Assembly (NCBI GenBank): GCA_964508915.1
Contig: CAZDVK010000005.1
Span: forward strand, 1 to 64,000
Direction of reading: 5' to 3'
Source of the DNA: CAZDVK01 sp964508915
GTDB taxonomy: Bacteria; Pseudomonadota; Alphaproteobacteria; Paracaedibacterales; CAIULA01
DNA: 64,000 nucleotides
A model generated the notes under the pieces. It did no database searches. It had not been told where the DNA came from and saw only the letters and a program-made list of their open reading frames with translations. The translations under genes were made by a program, and so were the position numbers. This document shows positions 1-8,720 of the stretch, one piece after another; position 1 is the first letter of the stretch; every line of letters starts with the position of its first letter.

Positions 1-176
1 TCCAAATCATGGTGGTCTCTATCTCTTATCTATTCTACTTTTAAAAGATCAGGAAAAATAAACGCTTCAAAAGTTTTTTTTCTCTCTCAAAGCGTAAACA
101 AATTTATATAATTTTATGGCGGTGGGGTCAAGTCTAAAAATGATAAAAATTCGTTTTTTTAACACTTTTTTAACTT

Positions 177-533
177 TTATATGCTTTCATCAAGGTTAAC
201 ACGGTCTTCCCGGTTATTGGGGCTGGAAATCACCAAAAACTGAACCAACTGGTGCGATGTATTGATAGCCTGATGTACTTGTTTAGGGTAAATAATCAGC
301 GAATCACCTGCCAATAAGGTGTGATTTTTGCCATCCACAACCATGGTTAGGCAGCCCTTTAAAACATAAAAACACTGTTCCGTTTTTTCATGATAATGGG
401 GAATTTCAAAAGCTTGAGGTGGCATTTCTTCAGAAATAACGGAAAACAAACCGTCATTTTTCAAAAACCAACCGTGACAGTCATGACCCCAATCAAAATG
501 CGTAGCGTTTTGAATAGATATGATTTTTGTCAC
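177..533 (-). CDS. Small single-domain cupin protein
   Basis: A 118-residue protein that is one cupin beta-barrel. The usual metal ligands are visible: His46 and His48 in a PHYH motif, Glu52, and His87 in the second cupin motif after the GD turn at 76-77. Such stand-alone cupins are sugar-modifying enzymes, dioxygenases or small-ligand sensors, and the substrate cannot be told from sequence. There is no signal peptide, so it is probably cytosolic. It starts 3 nt after the stop of the upstream CatB-type acetyltransferase, so the two are probably co-transcribed and may act on the same molecule. That link is inference. Confidence 0.8.
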   Translation of the reverse strand: MTKIISIQNATHFDWGHDCHGWFLKNDGLFSVISEEMPPQAFEIPHYHEKTEQCFYVLKGCLTMVVDGKNHTLLAGDSLIIYPKQVHQAINTSHQLVQFLVISSPNNREDRVNLDESI

Positions 534-536
534 GAC

Positions 537-1178
537 CTACAGACCCAGTTGATAATTTTCATATAAGGCATCCACCTGATTTGACCTTAGCAAGTGAAGA
601 TTGGCTTTTAAGGTGTTCACACCCCAGTCCCACCACTGAAGCTGAAGTAATTTTTGAATCGCCTCGTCAGAAAAGCGCTTTTTAATTAATCGTGCTGGGT
701 TACCGCCCCAAATTTCGTAAGGACCAACATTTTTAGTCACTAAACTTCTGGCCCCAATAACAGCACCATCACCAATATGAATACCTGGCATAATCATGGC
801 TTCCGCACCAATCCAAACATCATTGCCAATGATGGTGTCCCCTTTGCGTTTTTGAGCCTTGGGCCCAACTTTGTTATAACCGTCGAAATCTTCTTCCAAA
901 AAATCTAAGGGATAACTGGCAACCCATTTATAATTATGGCCCTGGGTACCACCCATCATAAACCTGACGCCCGTTGCAATAGAACAAAACTTACCAATAT
1001 AAAGTTTGTCAATTTCATCCACTGCATTGTCAGCTTCATCCAGATACATGACACAGTCATCAAAAGCATGCCCATGATAATACCCACTGTAATAGGAATA
1101 ATCGCCCGCAATAATGTGTTTTGACTTCACATGATCTTTGATAATAAGGCTATGACGATAACTTTGAAAAAGACTCAT
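537..1178 (-). CDS. CatB/Vat-type hexapeptide O-acetyltransferase
   Basis: A 213-residue left-handed beta-helix acetyltransferase of the xenobiotic (CatB/VatD) family. The catalytic His is expected at His81 in the GGTQGH segment. Hexapeptide repeats run from about 116 to 151 (IIGNDVWIGAEA and following), and the family C-terminal WGGNPARLI motif is present. These enzymes move acetyl from acetyl-CoA to a hydroxyl of chloramphenicol, streptogramin or a sugar, and in chromosomal settings the true substrate is often unknown. It is the first gene of a two-gene unit with the cupin 3 nt downstream. A drug-resistance role should not be assumed. Confidence 0.85.
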   Translation of the reverse strand: MSLFQSYRHSLIIKDHVKSKHIIAGDYSYYSGYYHGHAFDDCVMYLDEADNAVDEIDKLYIGKFCSIATGVRFMMGGTQGHNYKWVASYPLDFLEEDFDGYNKVGPKAQKRKGDTIIGNDVWIGAEAMIMPGIHIGDGAVIGARSLVTKNVGPYEIWGGNPARLIKKRFSDEAIQKLLQLQWWDWGVNTLKANLHLLRSNQVDALYENYQLGL

Positions 1179-1198
1179 GTTTTGCTCATGTGTAGTTT

Positions 1199-1561
1199 TT
1201 ATTCCAACTCTTCTTTTTTAGTGAAAAGCAATGAAAAAGATGGAAATAAATGATGGCATTCGTAAGCATTATCTTTTGGTAATTCTAAGTCAGCATTAAA
1301 ACCATGAGCCCAGATACATCGACCAAAAGCCCTTAATCCTTGGAAAAAGTTTTTCTCACCCTCTTTTAAGGGGGCTTTCAGACCAGCAACCCGACATTGT
1401 TGCAACTCCCAATACTCACCTATGTCAACTGACGATCTTCTAAGCAACCACTCTTTCCAGTGAACATCCTCAGCATCTATAGACAAAGCTGCCGTAGATG
1501 TAAAAGAAATTATAACGGCTGCTTTACAAATAATTTTAAAATTAAACAAGGTGGTCTCCAC
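1199..1561 (-). CDS. Small exported protein of unknown function
   Basis: Up to 120 residues with an N-terminal hydrophobic segment (about residues 11-27) that looks like a signal peptide, followed by a mature part of about 90 residues with three Cys (in the QQC, GRC and YEC segments). I do not recognise a family. The open frame begins at a GTG at 1561, but a GGAG sits six bases before an in-frame TTG at 1549, which may be the true start. It lies 20 nt upstream of the CatB-like gene on the same strand. Confidence 0.5.
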   Translation of the reverse strand: METTLFNFKIICKAAVIISFTSTAALSIDAEDVHWKEWLLRRSSVDIGEYWELQQCRVAGLKAPLKEGEKNFFQGLRAFGRCIWAHGFNADLELPKDNAYECHHLFPSFSLLFTKKEELE

Positions 1562-1600
1562 TGCAGAAAAAAGTTTCCACTAGTATGGAAAGAATAAAAA

Positions 1601-2587
1601 TCATTCGTCAAGGGGTCGCGTTAAGCTTACTTTTTGTTGTACAACTGCCAAAATTTCCGGGGTTAGGCGCTTCAGCTCATTCAGGGGAACAAAAGAAATA
1701 TTCTTTTGCAGGGCCGTTTCTGTGAAGGGTGCCGCATGATTTTGAATAAATAGTTTTTCAAAAAAAGCCTCAAATCGCTTTGTTTTTAATGCCAATTGGA
1801 AAATATAAGTAGGGCACCCGCGTAAACAAGCCTCTGTCATCATATTAATGGAATCGCCCGTTACAACAAAAGCATCTGCCATACTTAAATATTTTTTATA
1901 AGGGTTTTCCCCTATACCATCCCATAATTCATAATCCAAGCCAGTCAGCTGATGTTTTAATTCCTCAACCAGGTCAAGGCGCGTACGACGGGACGGTGTT
2001 ATTAAAAGTTTTGCACCACTATAGTTTGGCAACGAAAGCATAAATTTTAAACGATGTGCTAAAGCCTGAATATCTTCCGTGGCATACGTGTAATGGCGGC
2101 TATCTCCGCCTAACAAAACAGTAATGTGCCTTTGATGATGTGATTTTTTAAAATGATTCAGATCTTCTTCTGTGATGTGATGAAGAGAACCCAGCGTTTT
2201 TAAGACATTAGGCCCTGCCACCTTGTCATGTAAAGGTGCTATAACCAAATCAACATAATGTGGATCAATTTTTGGATCTTGCAAAACAACGGTACAACAT
2301 TGCGTACGCAAAGCCAGCGTTGCCAAAACAGCTTGCCGCCCTGATGCAATAATAATGGATGGTTTTTTTTGAATTTTGAAATGTGCAAAAATGTATTTTA
2401 AAGGCAATAACAGCGCCACACGCGGGGGAATCCAACGCAACCATCGTGGAAATTGTACAGGGATTTCCTGCCACGACACAGGAAAATGCGTTGTCAAAGA
2501 TACCCCTAGACCTCGGCACTGATTGAGGCTACCAACTTTTCCCTGATCATAAAGAATAAGGCCGTACATATACATATTGCTTTTCAT
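1601..2587 (-). CDS. ELM1-family (DUF1022) protein
   Basis: Resembles the ELM1 family, named after a plant mitochondrial-fission factor and common in alphaproteobacteria, where its role is unclear and the fold looks glycosyltransferase-B-like. Visible hallmarks are the N-terminal GKVGSLNQCRGL segment, the VLQDPKID stretch, the VLLGGDSRHY stretch after the linker, and the late VTGDSINMMTEAC segment typical of the nucleotide-sugar-binding half. I place the start at the ATG at 2587 because the family normally begins just before the GxxxNQ motif. The frame stays open upstream to a TTG at 2629. It is a single gene with no clear operon partner. Confidence 0.75.
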   Translation of the reverse strand: MKSNMYMYGLILYDQGKVGSLNQCRGLGVSLTTHFPVSWQEIPVQFPRWLRWIPPRVALLLPLKYIFAHFKIQKKPSIIIASGRQAVLATLALRTQCCTVVLQDPKIDPHYVDLVIAPLHDKVAGPNVLKTLGSLHHITEEDLNHFKKSHHQRHITVLLGGDSRHYTYATEDIQALAHRLKFMLSLPNYSGAKLLITPSRRTRLDLVEELKHQLTGLDYELWDGIGENPYKKYLSMADAFVVTGDSINMMTEACLRGCPTYIFQLALKTKRFEAFFEKLFIQNHAAPFTETALQKNISFVPLNELKRLTPEILAVVQQKVSLTRPLDE

Positions 2588-2698
2588 AGGTAATGTGGAA
2601 AGCCTATACAATACGGTCGGGGTCCGCAATCTGTTTTAAAATGCCCCTCAGGAATAATGCCCCCCATGAATAATGAAGGGCATTCCGATTTTAATTCT

Positions 2699-3322
2699 TT
2701 ATTTTCGAGACGCCGCCAAAGAAGCATCTGTCACAGATTGAGCTGCCTTATCAGTTGGTAAATGCTCAAGCGCGACATGAAGCCCCTCGCCTATCGCATC
2801 TGTTACCAAGGCTTTTGGGTCTTTAGGCAGTCCAGTATCTAGCCCGTTTCGGTGAATCACCCGTGCAGCAGCTTGAGTTGAGTCACCAACAATTTCAGCC
2901 ACGCCGCGTTGACCTGTTTGGCCTAACACTCTCACAGCAGCTTGCCCACCTCCAACAACAGCGCCCGATAAAGTTAAATCAGCATCCTCACCTAAATTAC
3001 CGGCCTCTTTTGCCTCTTCATCTATCATTCTACCAATTTCAGTAAGTTTTCGATCACCCTTTACAGCACCCGCAATAACAACTGCTTCAGCGGCTGTACT
3101 GCCCATACAAGACAACACTGAACATATTTTCGACCAAGTACTTCTTCTGGGTGCAGTCACGGCAGGTGGTGGGTTAGGTGTACCAGATGCAACAGATGAT
3201 GGAACAACCATTGTTAAATTTCGTGTAGCATCCACCCTATCCTCATGGGAAGGGTCAGAAGCATACGACGCGCTAGCCAAAGCAACACTTGTAAAAGCAG
3301 AAATAAGATACGTTCTTTTCAT
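2699..3322 (-). CDS. Exported hypothetical protein
   Basis: About 207 residues with a clear signal peptide (MKRTYLISAFTSVALASASYA, cleavage after SYA). The mature part has a Pro-rich linker, then a Gly/Ala-rich helical region with segments such as SGAVVGGGQAAVRVLG. I do not recognise the family. The start at 3322 is favoured over the longer frame to 3358 because AAGGAG lies at ribosome-binding distance before it and the signal peptide then begins correctly. It stands alone between the FKBP gene and the ELM1-family gene. Confidence 0.6.
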   Translation of the reverse strand: MKRTYLISAFTSVALASASYASDPSHEDRVDATRNLTMVVPSSVASGTPNPPPAVTAPRRSTWSKICSVLSCMGSTAAEAVVIAGAVKGDRKLTEIGRMIDEEAKEAGNLGEDADLTLSGAVVGGGQAAVRVLGQTGQRGVAEIVGDSTQAAARVIHRNGLDTGLPKDPKALVTDAIGEGLHVALEHLPTDKAAQSVTDASLAASRK

Positions 3323-3421
3323 GGGCAAAAACTCCTTGAAACAGGTTGATGGGAACATCCCATTTCAAGAATTAGGTCAAAGCCCTTAAAAAAACGTTAA
3401 CAATGCCGGAAAACTAAAATT

Positions 3422-3853
3422 CTATTGAATTTCAATAAGTTCCACATCAAAATGAAGCGTAGCATGAGGTGGAATAACATGTCCTGCACCATGAGCGCCA
3501 TAACCAAGATCTGCAGGAATTACCAAGTGACGACGTCCACCCACTTTCATTGTGGATAAACCTTCATCCCACCCTTTAATAACTTGACCTACGCCCAATG
3601 TAAAAGAGAAGGGTTTTTGACGGTCACGAGAACTGTCAAATTTTGTTCCATCTTCCAAAGTTCCAGTATAATGAACAACAACTTTCTGTCCTTTTTGAGG
3701 TGTTGCACCGTCCCCGACTGTTTCATCATGAAATTGAAGACCCGATGGAGTTGTAATTAAATTTTCCATTTTTTTTCCTTTTTGATTGGTGGGTTGAAAA
3801 ATAAATAGGCCAATAACAACGGCAATAATAATCGCTGCAATTTTAAATAACAT
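3422..3853 (-). CDS. FKBP-type peptidyl-prolyl isomerase, membrane-anchored
   Basis: A complete FKBP domain at about residues 34-143: VHYTGTLEDGTKFDSS, the VIKGWDEGL core and the YGAHGAGHVIPPHATL flap are all present. It catalyses cis-trans isomerisation of Xaa-Pro bonds. The first 20 residues are a hydrophobic segment (FKIAAIIIAVVIGLFIF) that would anchor or export it, so it probably assists folding in the periplasm. An internal ATG at residue 29 has an AAAGGA before it, so a cytosolic short form is possible. It starts 3 nt after suhB and closes the apparent tRNA-Met/efp/suhB/FKBP unit. Confidence 0.9.
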   Translation of the reverse strand: MLFKIAAIIIAVVIGLFIFQPTNQKGKKMENLITTPSGLQFHDETVGDGATPQKGQKVVVHYTGTLEDGTKFDSSRDRQKPFSFTLGVGQVIKGWDEGLSTMKVGGRRHLVIPADLGYGAHGAGHVIPPHATLHFDVELIEIQ

Positions 3854-3856
3854 GTT

Positions 3857-4645
3857 TTATGCCTTAGCAATTAACTGAATAAGATTTTTTTGAATATGCG
3901 AGTTGCAGGCCAGCACTGTCGCAGATGTTAAAGCTTTTCCTTTTCCTGAAAAGTCCGTTGCAAAACCACCTGCTTCTTGAACTAGTAAAATACCAACCGC
4001 TTTATCCCAAATAGATAAATTTTCTTCCACATAAGCGTCAAATTTTCCAGCGGCTACATAAGCCAAATCTAAAGCTGCAGCCCCCATGCGACGCAAACCC
4101 GCCACAACAGGCCTTAAGGCTTCAAGTCGATTCAGCATTTGTTTTGTTTCTTCAGGTGTACGGCAAGGCCCGCCAAACCCAACAAGACACGCATCTAATT
4201 GATCACGTGCAGAAACCCGAAGCCGGCGACGATTTACATAAGCCCCTGCCCCTTTTTCAGCCCAAAAAAGATCGTCCTTAATTGGGTCATAGGTAACACC
4301 TGCAATAACTTCGTCATTTTTTTTAAGGGCTACCGTTACACAAAAATGGGGAACACCATGAATAAAATTATTGGTTCCATCCAACGGGTCTACAACCCAT
4401 GTGTATTCTGAATTTTCGCCTTCTATAATGCCCGTTTCTTCTGTAATAAACCCAAAACTTGGACGGGCTTTTTGAAGTTCGTCAATAATAATTTGTTCAG
4501 ATCGATGATCAGCTGCTGATACAAAATCACCCAGCCCTTTTCTGGAAACCTGTAGGTTTTCAAGTTCTCCAAAATCACGCACAAGACCACGTGCCGCCTT
4601 CTGCACCGCAGACGTCATCACATTAATTAAAGCAGAGCCACCCAT
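3857..4645 (-). CDS. suhB: Inositol-1-monophosphatase family protein (SuhB)
   Basis: A 262-residue Mg-dependent phosphatase of the IMPase/SuhB family, normal in length. The metal-binding EET motif, the WVVDPLDGTNNFIHG motif A and the WDKAVGILLVQEAGG motif B are intact. The family hydrolyses inositol phosphates. The E. coli member also binds the Nus transcription complex and helps rRNA maturation, and whether this one does so cannot be seen. It lies 17 nt downstream of efp and 3 nt upstream of the FKBP gene on the same strand. Confidence 0.92.
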   Translation of the reverse strand: MGGSALINVMTSAVQKAARGLVRDFGELENLQVSRKGLGDFVSAADHRSEQIIIDELQKARPSFGFITEETGIIEGENSEYTWVVDPLDGTNNFIHGVPHFCVTVALKKNDEVIAGVTYDPIKDDLFWAEKGAGAYVNRRRLRVSARDQLDACLVGFGGPCRTPEETKQMLNRLEALRPVVAGLRRMGAAALDLAYVAAGKFDAYVEENLSIWDKAVGILLVQEAGGFATDFSGKGKALTSATVLACNSHIQKNLIQLIAKA

Positions 4646-4662
4646 GAATTTTCCAGTCGTCC

Positions 4663-5229
4663 TTAGTCTTTCGCGCGTTCTACATAAGTGGAATCACCGG
4701 TATTCACCACAACACGCATGCCCGATTCAATATGAGGGGGAACCATGATACGCAGACCATTTTCTAAAATAGCTGGCTTATAAGACGACGATGCTGTTTG
4801 GCCCTTAACAACGGGTTCAGCTTCAGTGATGGTTAAAACAACCGTATCTGGCAGTTGGATAGAAATAGGTTTTCCTTCGTAAGAAGAAACATTGACAACC
4901 ATTCCATCTTGTAAAAAAGCAGTGGCATCGCCAACAAAATCTTTCGACAAAGTAATTTGGTCATAAGTTGCTTGATCCATGAACACCAAATTATCGCCAT
5001 CTTCATAAAGGTATTGGTAAGGAAATTCGTCTAAAAAGACACGTTCCACTTGTTCTGATGAACGAAAACGAACGTTTGTTTTAGTGCCTTCAATTAAAGC
5101 CTTCAGTTCCGCTTGCATGTAGGCACCGCCCTTACCAGGCTGCACATGTTGTGTTTTCACAACAACCCACAAACGTCCCTCATGGTTAATAACATTTCCA
5201 ATACGAATTGCGTTACCGTTTACTTTCAC
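4663..5229 (-). CDS. efp: Translation elongation factor P
   Basis: A 188-residue EF-P with the usual three domains: a KOW-like N-terminal domain, an OB domain and a C-terminal OB domain ending in SGMRVVVNTGDSTYVERAKD. The tip loop reads QPGKGGA with Lys33 at the post-translationally modified position, so a lysyl-modifying EpmA system (not in this window) is expected. EF-P rescues ribosomes stalled at polyproline. The start codon is GTG at 5229, just 20 nt after the 3' end of tRNA-Met with no terminator between, so efp is probably read through from the tRNA promoter. Confidence 0.95.
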   Translation of the reverse strand: MKVNGNAIRIGNVINHEGRLWVVVKTQHVQPGKGGAYMQAELKALIEGTKTNVRFRSSEQVERVFLDEFPYQYLYEDGDNLVFMDQATYDQITLSKDFVGDATAFLQDGMVVNVSSYEGKPISIQLPDTVVLTITEAEPVVKGQTASSSYKPAILENGLRIMVPPHIESGMRVVVNTGDSTYVERAKD

Positions 5230-5249
5230 TGAAAAAACCCTAAAAGAAA

Positions 5250-5326
5250 TGGTAGCGGAGGAGGGATTTGAACCCCCGACACGCGGATTATGATTCCGCT
5301 GCTCTAACCAACTGAGCTACCCCGCC
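5250..5326 (-). tRNA. tRNA-Met (CAT), elongator type
   Basis: A 77-nt cloverleaf: acceptor GGCGGGG pairs with CTCCGCT with two G-U pairs, the D-arm is GCTCAGTTGGTTAGAGC, the anticodon stem GCGGA/TCCGC holds loop ATCATAA (anticodon CAT), the T-arm has TTCAAAT, and CCA is encoded. The anticodon stem lacks the three G-C pairs of the initiator tRNA, and the whole matches the alphaproteobacterial elongator Met type better than lysidine-modified tRNA-Ile2. Confidence 0.95.
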
Positions 5327-5346
5327 ACGGTGATTGATTCTTTGAA

Positions 5347-5375
5347 ACTATAACCACTTCAAAAGTCGTTGTCAA
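5347..5375 (-). promoter_or_regulatory. Sigma70-type promoter of tRNA-Met (and probably efp)
   Basis: On the minus strand a perfect -35 TTGACA (5370-5375) and a -10 TATAGT (5347-5352) are 17 bp apart. The -10 box lies 20 bp before the tRNA 5' end. It is one of the two best promoters in the window. Confidence 0.8.
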
Positions 5376-5488
5376 AAGGTGATTGCAAATGATGAAAGGC
5401 GCTGAAGGTTGGCTGCTTTGACAAAGAAAGTCATATCTTTATAAACATGCTTTTCTTCAGTCAAAAACGCTTAAAAAAACCTAGTGAT

Positions 5489-6682
5489 TCAGTTATCATC
5501 CAACGCTGCGACGCCTGGTAAAGTTTTTCCTTCCAACCACTCCAAAAATGCACCGCCTGCCGTGGAAAGATAGGTAAATTGGTCCTTTACACCAGCCATA
5601 TCAAGGGCCGCTAAAGTGTCACCCCCACCCGCAACGCTTTTCAAAGTTCCTTGTTGCGAAAGCTTACCAATCATACGGGCTGTAGCCACCGTACCTTCAT
5701 GAAATGGGGGAAACTCAAAGGCACCCACCGGACCATTCCATACAAACGTTTTTGCGTTTTGCAACAACTCCCCAGTCTTAGAAATTGTTTCGGGGCCCAC
5801 ATCAAACACGAAAGCTTCCTCTGGAATTTCGTTAAAAGGCACCACCCAAACATGATCTGGGTTTTCCAAACGGTTGGCCACCACACAATCTATGGGTAAT
5901 TTAATTTTATTACCATGAGTTTGCAAAATACGGTGCGCTGTTTCTACGTAGTCAGGTTCGTACAAAGATTTCCCAACACCATACCCCATAGCTACCCAAA
6001 AGGTGTGGGCCATCGCACCACCCACAAGAACATAGTCAACCTTAGCGCATAAATTTTGAAGCAGATCAAGCTTAGTAGAAACTTTTGATCCCCCCACCAA
6101 AGCAATCAACGGGTGGTCAGGTGATTCGAATAAAGGCGTTAAAGTATCCAGTTCTTTTTGCAAAGAAAAACCCGCCGCAGAAGGCAAAAAATGGGTTATT
6201 CCGACCATAGAGGCATGGGCCCGGTGTGAACAAGAAAAAGCGTCATTTACGTAAATATCAACGCCTTGGCTTAGGGCCTTGGAAAAGGCAGCGTCATTGT
6301 TTTCTTCACCTGCATGAAAACGCACATTTTCCAGCAACAGACCTGCACCAAAAGGCAATGCAGCCATGGCTTTTTGCACGTCATCCCCTATGCAGTTGTT
6401 TACAAAAGAAAAAGGAATACCATAGGTTTCTTCCAGAATAGGTCTTAAAAATTCAAGGGAATATTTTTTTTCATAAAAATTTGGGCTATCTGCTGGGGTT
6501 GGCCTGCCAAAATGACTTAGAACAACAATTTTAGCCTGTTGGCTTTTTAAAAAACGAATGGTTTCTTGAAGGCTTTCTAAGCGTGTGGAATCCGTTACCA
6601 CGCCATTCTTCACAGGCACGTTCAAATCACCCCGCACTAGAACAGTTTTTTGAAAACAATCTAAATTTTGAATTCGGTTCAT
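5489..6682 (-). CDS. pgk: Phosphoglycerate kinase
   Basis: A full-length 397-residue PGK of glycolysis and gluconeogenesis, making ATP from 1,3-bisphosphoglycerate. Visible are the substrate-binding RGDLNVP near the N-terminus, LSHFGRP, LENVRFHAGEE, the nucleotide-binding ALVGGSKVSTKL segment and the C-terminal VAGGGDTLAAL loop. The start is supported by a strong AAGGAGG ribosome-binding site. There is no gap or eno partner beside it; eno lies about 40 kb away in this window. Confidence 0.97.
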   Translation of the reverse strand: MNRIQNLDCFQKTVLVRGDLNVPVKNGVVTDSTRLESLQETIRFLKSQQAKIVVLSHFGRPTPADSPNFYEKKYSLEFLRPILEETYGIPFSFVNNCIGDDVQKAMAALPFGAGLLLENVRFHAGEENNDAAFSKALSQGVDIYVNDAFSCSHRAHASMVGITHFLPSAAGFSLQKELDTLTPLFESPDHPLIALVGGSKVSTKLDLLQNLCAKVDYVLVGGAMAHTFWVAMGYGVGKSLYEPDYVETAHRILQTHGNKIKLPIDCVVANRLENPDHVWVVPFNEIPEEAFVFDVGPETISKTGELLQNAKTFVWNGPVGAFEFPPFHEGTVATARMIGKLSQQGTLKSVAGGGDTLAALDMAGVKDQFTYLSTAGGAFLEWLEGKTLPGVAALDDN

Positions 6683-6758
6683 AAGTGTTAAGCCTCCTTT
6701 TAAAATATATTTACTGAATTACATGTATGACAAAAATCAATTTTTATACAGCATATGC

Positions 6759-7553
6759 CTACTGTTTTACCTCCACCTTTTCTCTTGCACGAATCCTCCA
6801 GGGTTGCCCTGAAATGCCAAACTCCAGATCAGCCACACCATTTTTAGATGCGATTTTGATAAATTTACCCTTAAGGCGTTCATTCAACCGCATTATTAAT
6901 TTATCCACTATGGCTGGATCAGAGAATATGGAATGATCTGTACAAACAACCAAAGCCATATGAAGGCCCGCCGATATGGCTTTTTGGCCAAAATAAATAT
7001 TTTCACGATCTTCGAAAAGTAATTTAACCATAATAAACGACGTACCCTTTTCATTTTGGGTCATGACGACCTCTGATATCTTGAAACGCCAATGTGGCTT
7101 AATAATATTGCCGTATTCAGAACTCACAACATCAATCTGTGGCGGAACATTGCAATCTGCGAATAATACATCACAAACTTGCTTTAACGTTTCAGAGGAA
7201 CAAAATCCCCTTGGGTTTGTGTACAGCAAAGTTGCGTGCAGCTCTTCGCCGATATTTGGCCTGCTTTTTTCTGCATAGTGATTCATGTGAACACGACCAT
7301 TTTCCTTTTTTAAAAGGATTTTTGCGCTGCTTTCGCACGATACTTGTTCAACAGCAAAAACTGATTTTAAAGCGTCTTGGGTTACCTTGTTGACTTCTTT
7401 AAGACCCATGTAGTCATTGCCACTTTCTTCGTCAAAGTGAATTTTTCCACCAACTTTCCACCTACTATCTTGCTCAGATTCATCAGCTGAATGATGGCAA
7501 GCAGACACCAGAATAGAAACCAAAAAGAAAATAACTAACTTTTGTGGCAGCAC
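6759..7553 (-). CDS. Putative lipoprotein of unknown function
   Basis: 264 residues with a type II signal sequence: a hydrophobic stretch then the lipobox VSAC with Cys19 as the lipidation site, so it is probably anchored in a periplasm-facing membrane. The body has no motif I can name; an FKISEVVMTQ stretch begins a beta-rich section followed by a helical MRLNERLKGKFIK segment. It starts with GTG one base after the stop of the methyltransferase gene, so the two are translationally coupled. No functional link between them is evident. Confidence 0.6.
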   Translation of the reverse strand: MLPQKLVIFFLVSILVSACHHSADESEQDSRWKVGGKIHFDEESGNDYMGLKEVNKVTQDALKSVFAVEQVSCESSAKILLKKENGRVHMNHYAEKSRPNIGEELHATLLYTNPRGFCSSETLKQVCDVLFADCNVPPQIDVVSSEYGNIIKPHWRFKISEVVMTQNEKGTSFIMVKLLFEDRENIYFGQKAISAGLHMALVVCTDHSIFSDPAIVDKLIMRLNERLKGKFIKIASKNGVADLEFGISGQPWRIRAREKVEVKQ

Positions 7554-7554
7554 T

Positions 7555-8142
7555 TTACTTCTTCACCACAAAATTTAACCACTTTTGGTCAAGCCCTTGG
7601 GGGCCGTGGTTTCTTTTATCCTCTTGAATCCAAAGCTCTTGAATCGTAAACAGGCGTTCTAAGTGTGGCAAAATAGTGGTTTCCGTCATATTCCAAAAAT
7701 CCCGTTCGGGCGTATTCACGTGCCCTGCCCCATATTTATAAGATGCATAAAAAACACCACCCGGCTTTAAACTGGCATGAATTTTTTCATACACCAAACG
7801 TGTTTCATCGTAAGGCACGTGTAATAAAGACGCCTGAGCCCAAACACCATCAAACATTTCTGAAAAATGCATGTCTTGAAATAAAAGTTTTTGTACGTCT
7901 AAGTTTGTTTCTTGTGCAGCCATAGCCACCATTTCATCAGACGCATCAAAGGCTGTAACAACGTAACCATGACCTAAAAAATACTTTGAATCGCGCCCAA
8001 CACCACAACCGGCATCTAAAATATGGGCATTTTGCGGTAAATGCTTTAAAAATGCTGCATAGCTATCAGATACGTCCGCATCGATGGTTCGGTTGTAAAA
8101 ATCTTGGGCATGCGTGTTGTAATAAGCGACGGTATTTTTCAT
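7555..8142 (-). CDS. Class I SAM-dependent methyltransferase
   Basis: A 195-residue Rossmann-fold methyltransferase. Motif I is ILDAGCGVGRDSKYF at about residues 40-54, the acidic end of strand 2 is VTAFDASDEM, and motif IV follows as FDGVWAQASLLHVP. It resembles the small tellurite-resistance/UbiE-like methyltransferases that act on small molecules, and the substrate is unknown. It is the first gene of a pair with the lipoprotein downstream. Confidence 0.85.
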   Translation of the reverse strand: MKNTVAYYNTHAQDFYNRTIDADVSDSYAAFLKHLPQNAHILDAGCGVGRDSKYFLGHGYVVTAFDASDEMVAMAAQETNLDVQKLLFQDMHFSEMFDGVWAQASLLHVPYDETRLVYEKIHASLKPGGVFYASYKYGAGHVNTPERDFWNMTETTILPHLERLFTIQELWIQEDKRNHGPQGLDQKWLNFVVKK

Positions 8143-8299
8143 AAAACCCCCTATTTGGAAATGATGGTCAGCTTAGCATGGGATGATAAAGGCAAAAATA
8201 GAGAATTATTTTTTGAGAAAATTTTTTACAGACTATTAAACGCCTATCACAACGGTAAGATAAGGTAAAAAAGTTAATCACTTTGATTTAAGAAATTTG

Positions 8300-8329
8300 T
8301 TGATTTTTGGGTTAATTTTCAGGTATATC
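8300..8329 (+). promoter_or_regulatory. Possible promoter of rpsT
   Basis: TTGATT (8300-8305) and TATATC (8324-8329) lie 18 bp apart, about 33 bp before the rpsT start. Both boxes deviate from consensus, so this is a weak prediction. Confidence 0.3.
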
Positions 8330-8361
8330 TAACCCAAAGATTTTTTCATTAAGGAAGTTTC

Positions 8362-8643
8362 ATGGCTAACCATAAGTCAGCTGAAAAGTGTATTCGTAAA
8401 ACTGAACGTCGTACTGCTATTAACCGAAATCGTGTAACGCGTATGCGCACGTTTGTGAAAAAAGCAGAGATGCTTTTGTCTGCGGCTAAAGATAAATTCA
8501 ACGTAGAAGAAGCTAAAGTTGCGTTGTTAGAGGCAGAAAGTGAACTCATGCGAGGCGTTAGCAAAGGTATTGTTCATAAAAATACAGCAGCGCGTAAAGT
8601 TTCACGTTTAGTAAAGCGTTTTAGATCTTTGGTGGCGGCGTAA
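8362..8643 (+). CDS. rpsT: 30S ribosomal protein S20
   Basis: 93 residues, the usual S20 length, highly basic and helical. It opens with MANHKSAEKCIRKTERR and ends with the KNTAARKVSRLVKRF helix. S20 binds 16S rRNA early in 30S assembly. The start is supported by AAGGAAG seven bases upstream. It is monocistronic, with a clear terminator after it. Confidence 0.97.
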   Translation: MANHKSAEKCIRKTERRTAINRNRVTRMRTFVKKAEMLLSAAKDKFNVEEAKVALLEAESELMRGVSKGIVHKNTAARKVSRLVKRFRSLVAA

Positions 8644-8672
8644 AAGCACCCCATTTTTTTGATAGTTTGACA

Positions 8673-8699
8673 GGGGGCGTTATTCAATGCCCCTTTTTT
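8673..8699 (+). terminator. Rho-independent terminator of rpsT
   Basis: A GGGGC stem at 8674-8678 pairs with GCCCC at 8689-8693, with part of the loop also able to pair (GTT/AAT), followed by six T. Confidence 0.85.
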
Positions 8700-8720
8700 A
8701 TTCAGTGATGTAGGGTTTGT

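Noticed and set aside
936..1124. Plus-strand open frame inside the acetyltransferase gene
   Set aside because: It is the antisense shadow of a well-supported family gene and has no ribosome-binding site or family match.
537..1178. A chloramphenicol resistance gene
   Set aside because: The fold and family are clear, but chromosomal hexapeptide acetyltransferases have many substrates, so resistance cannot be inferred.
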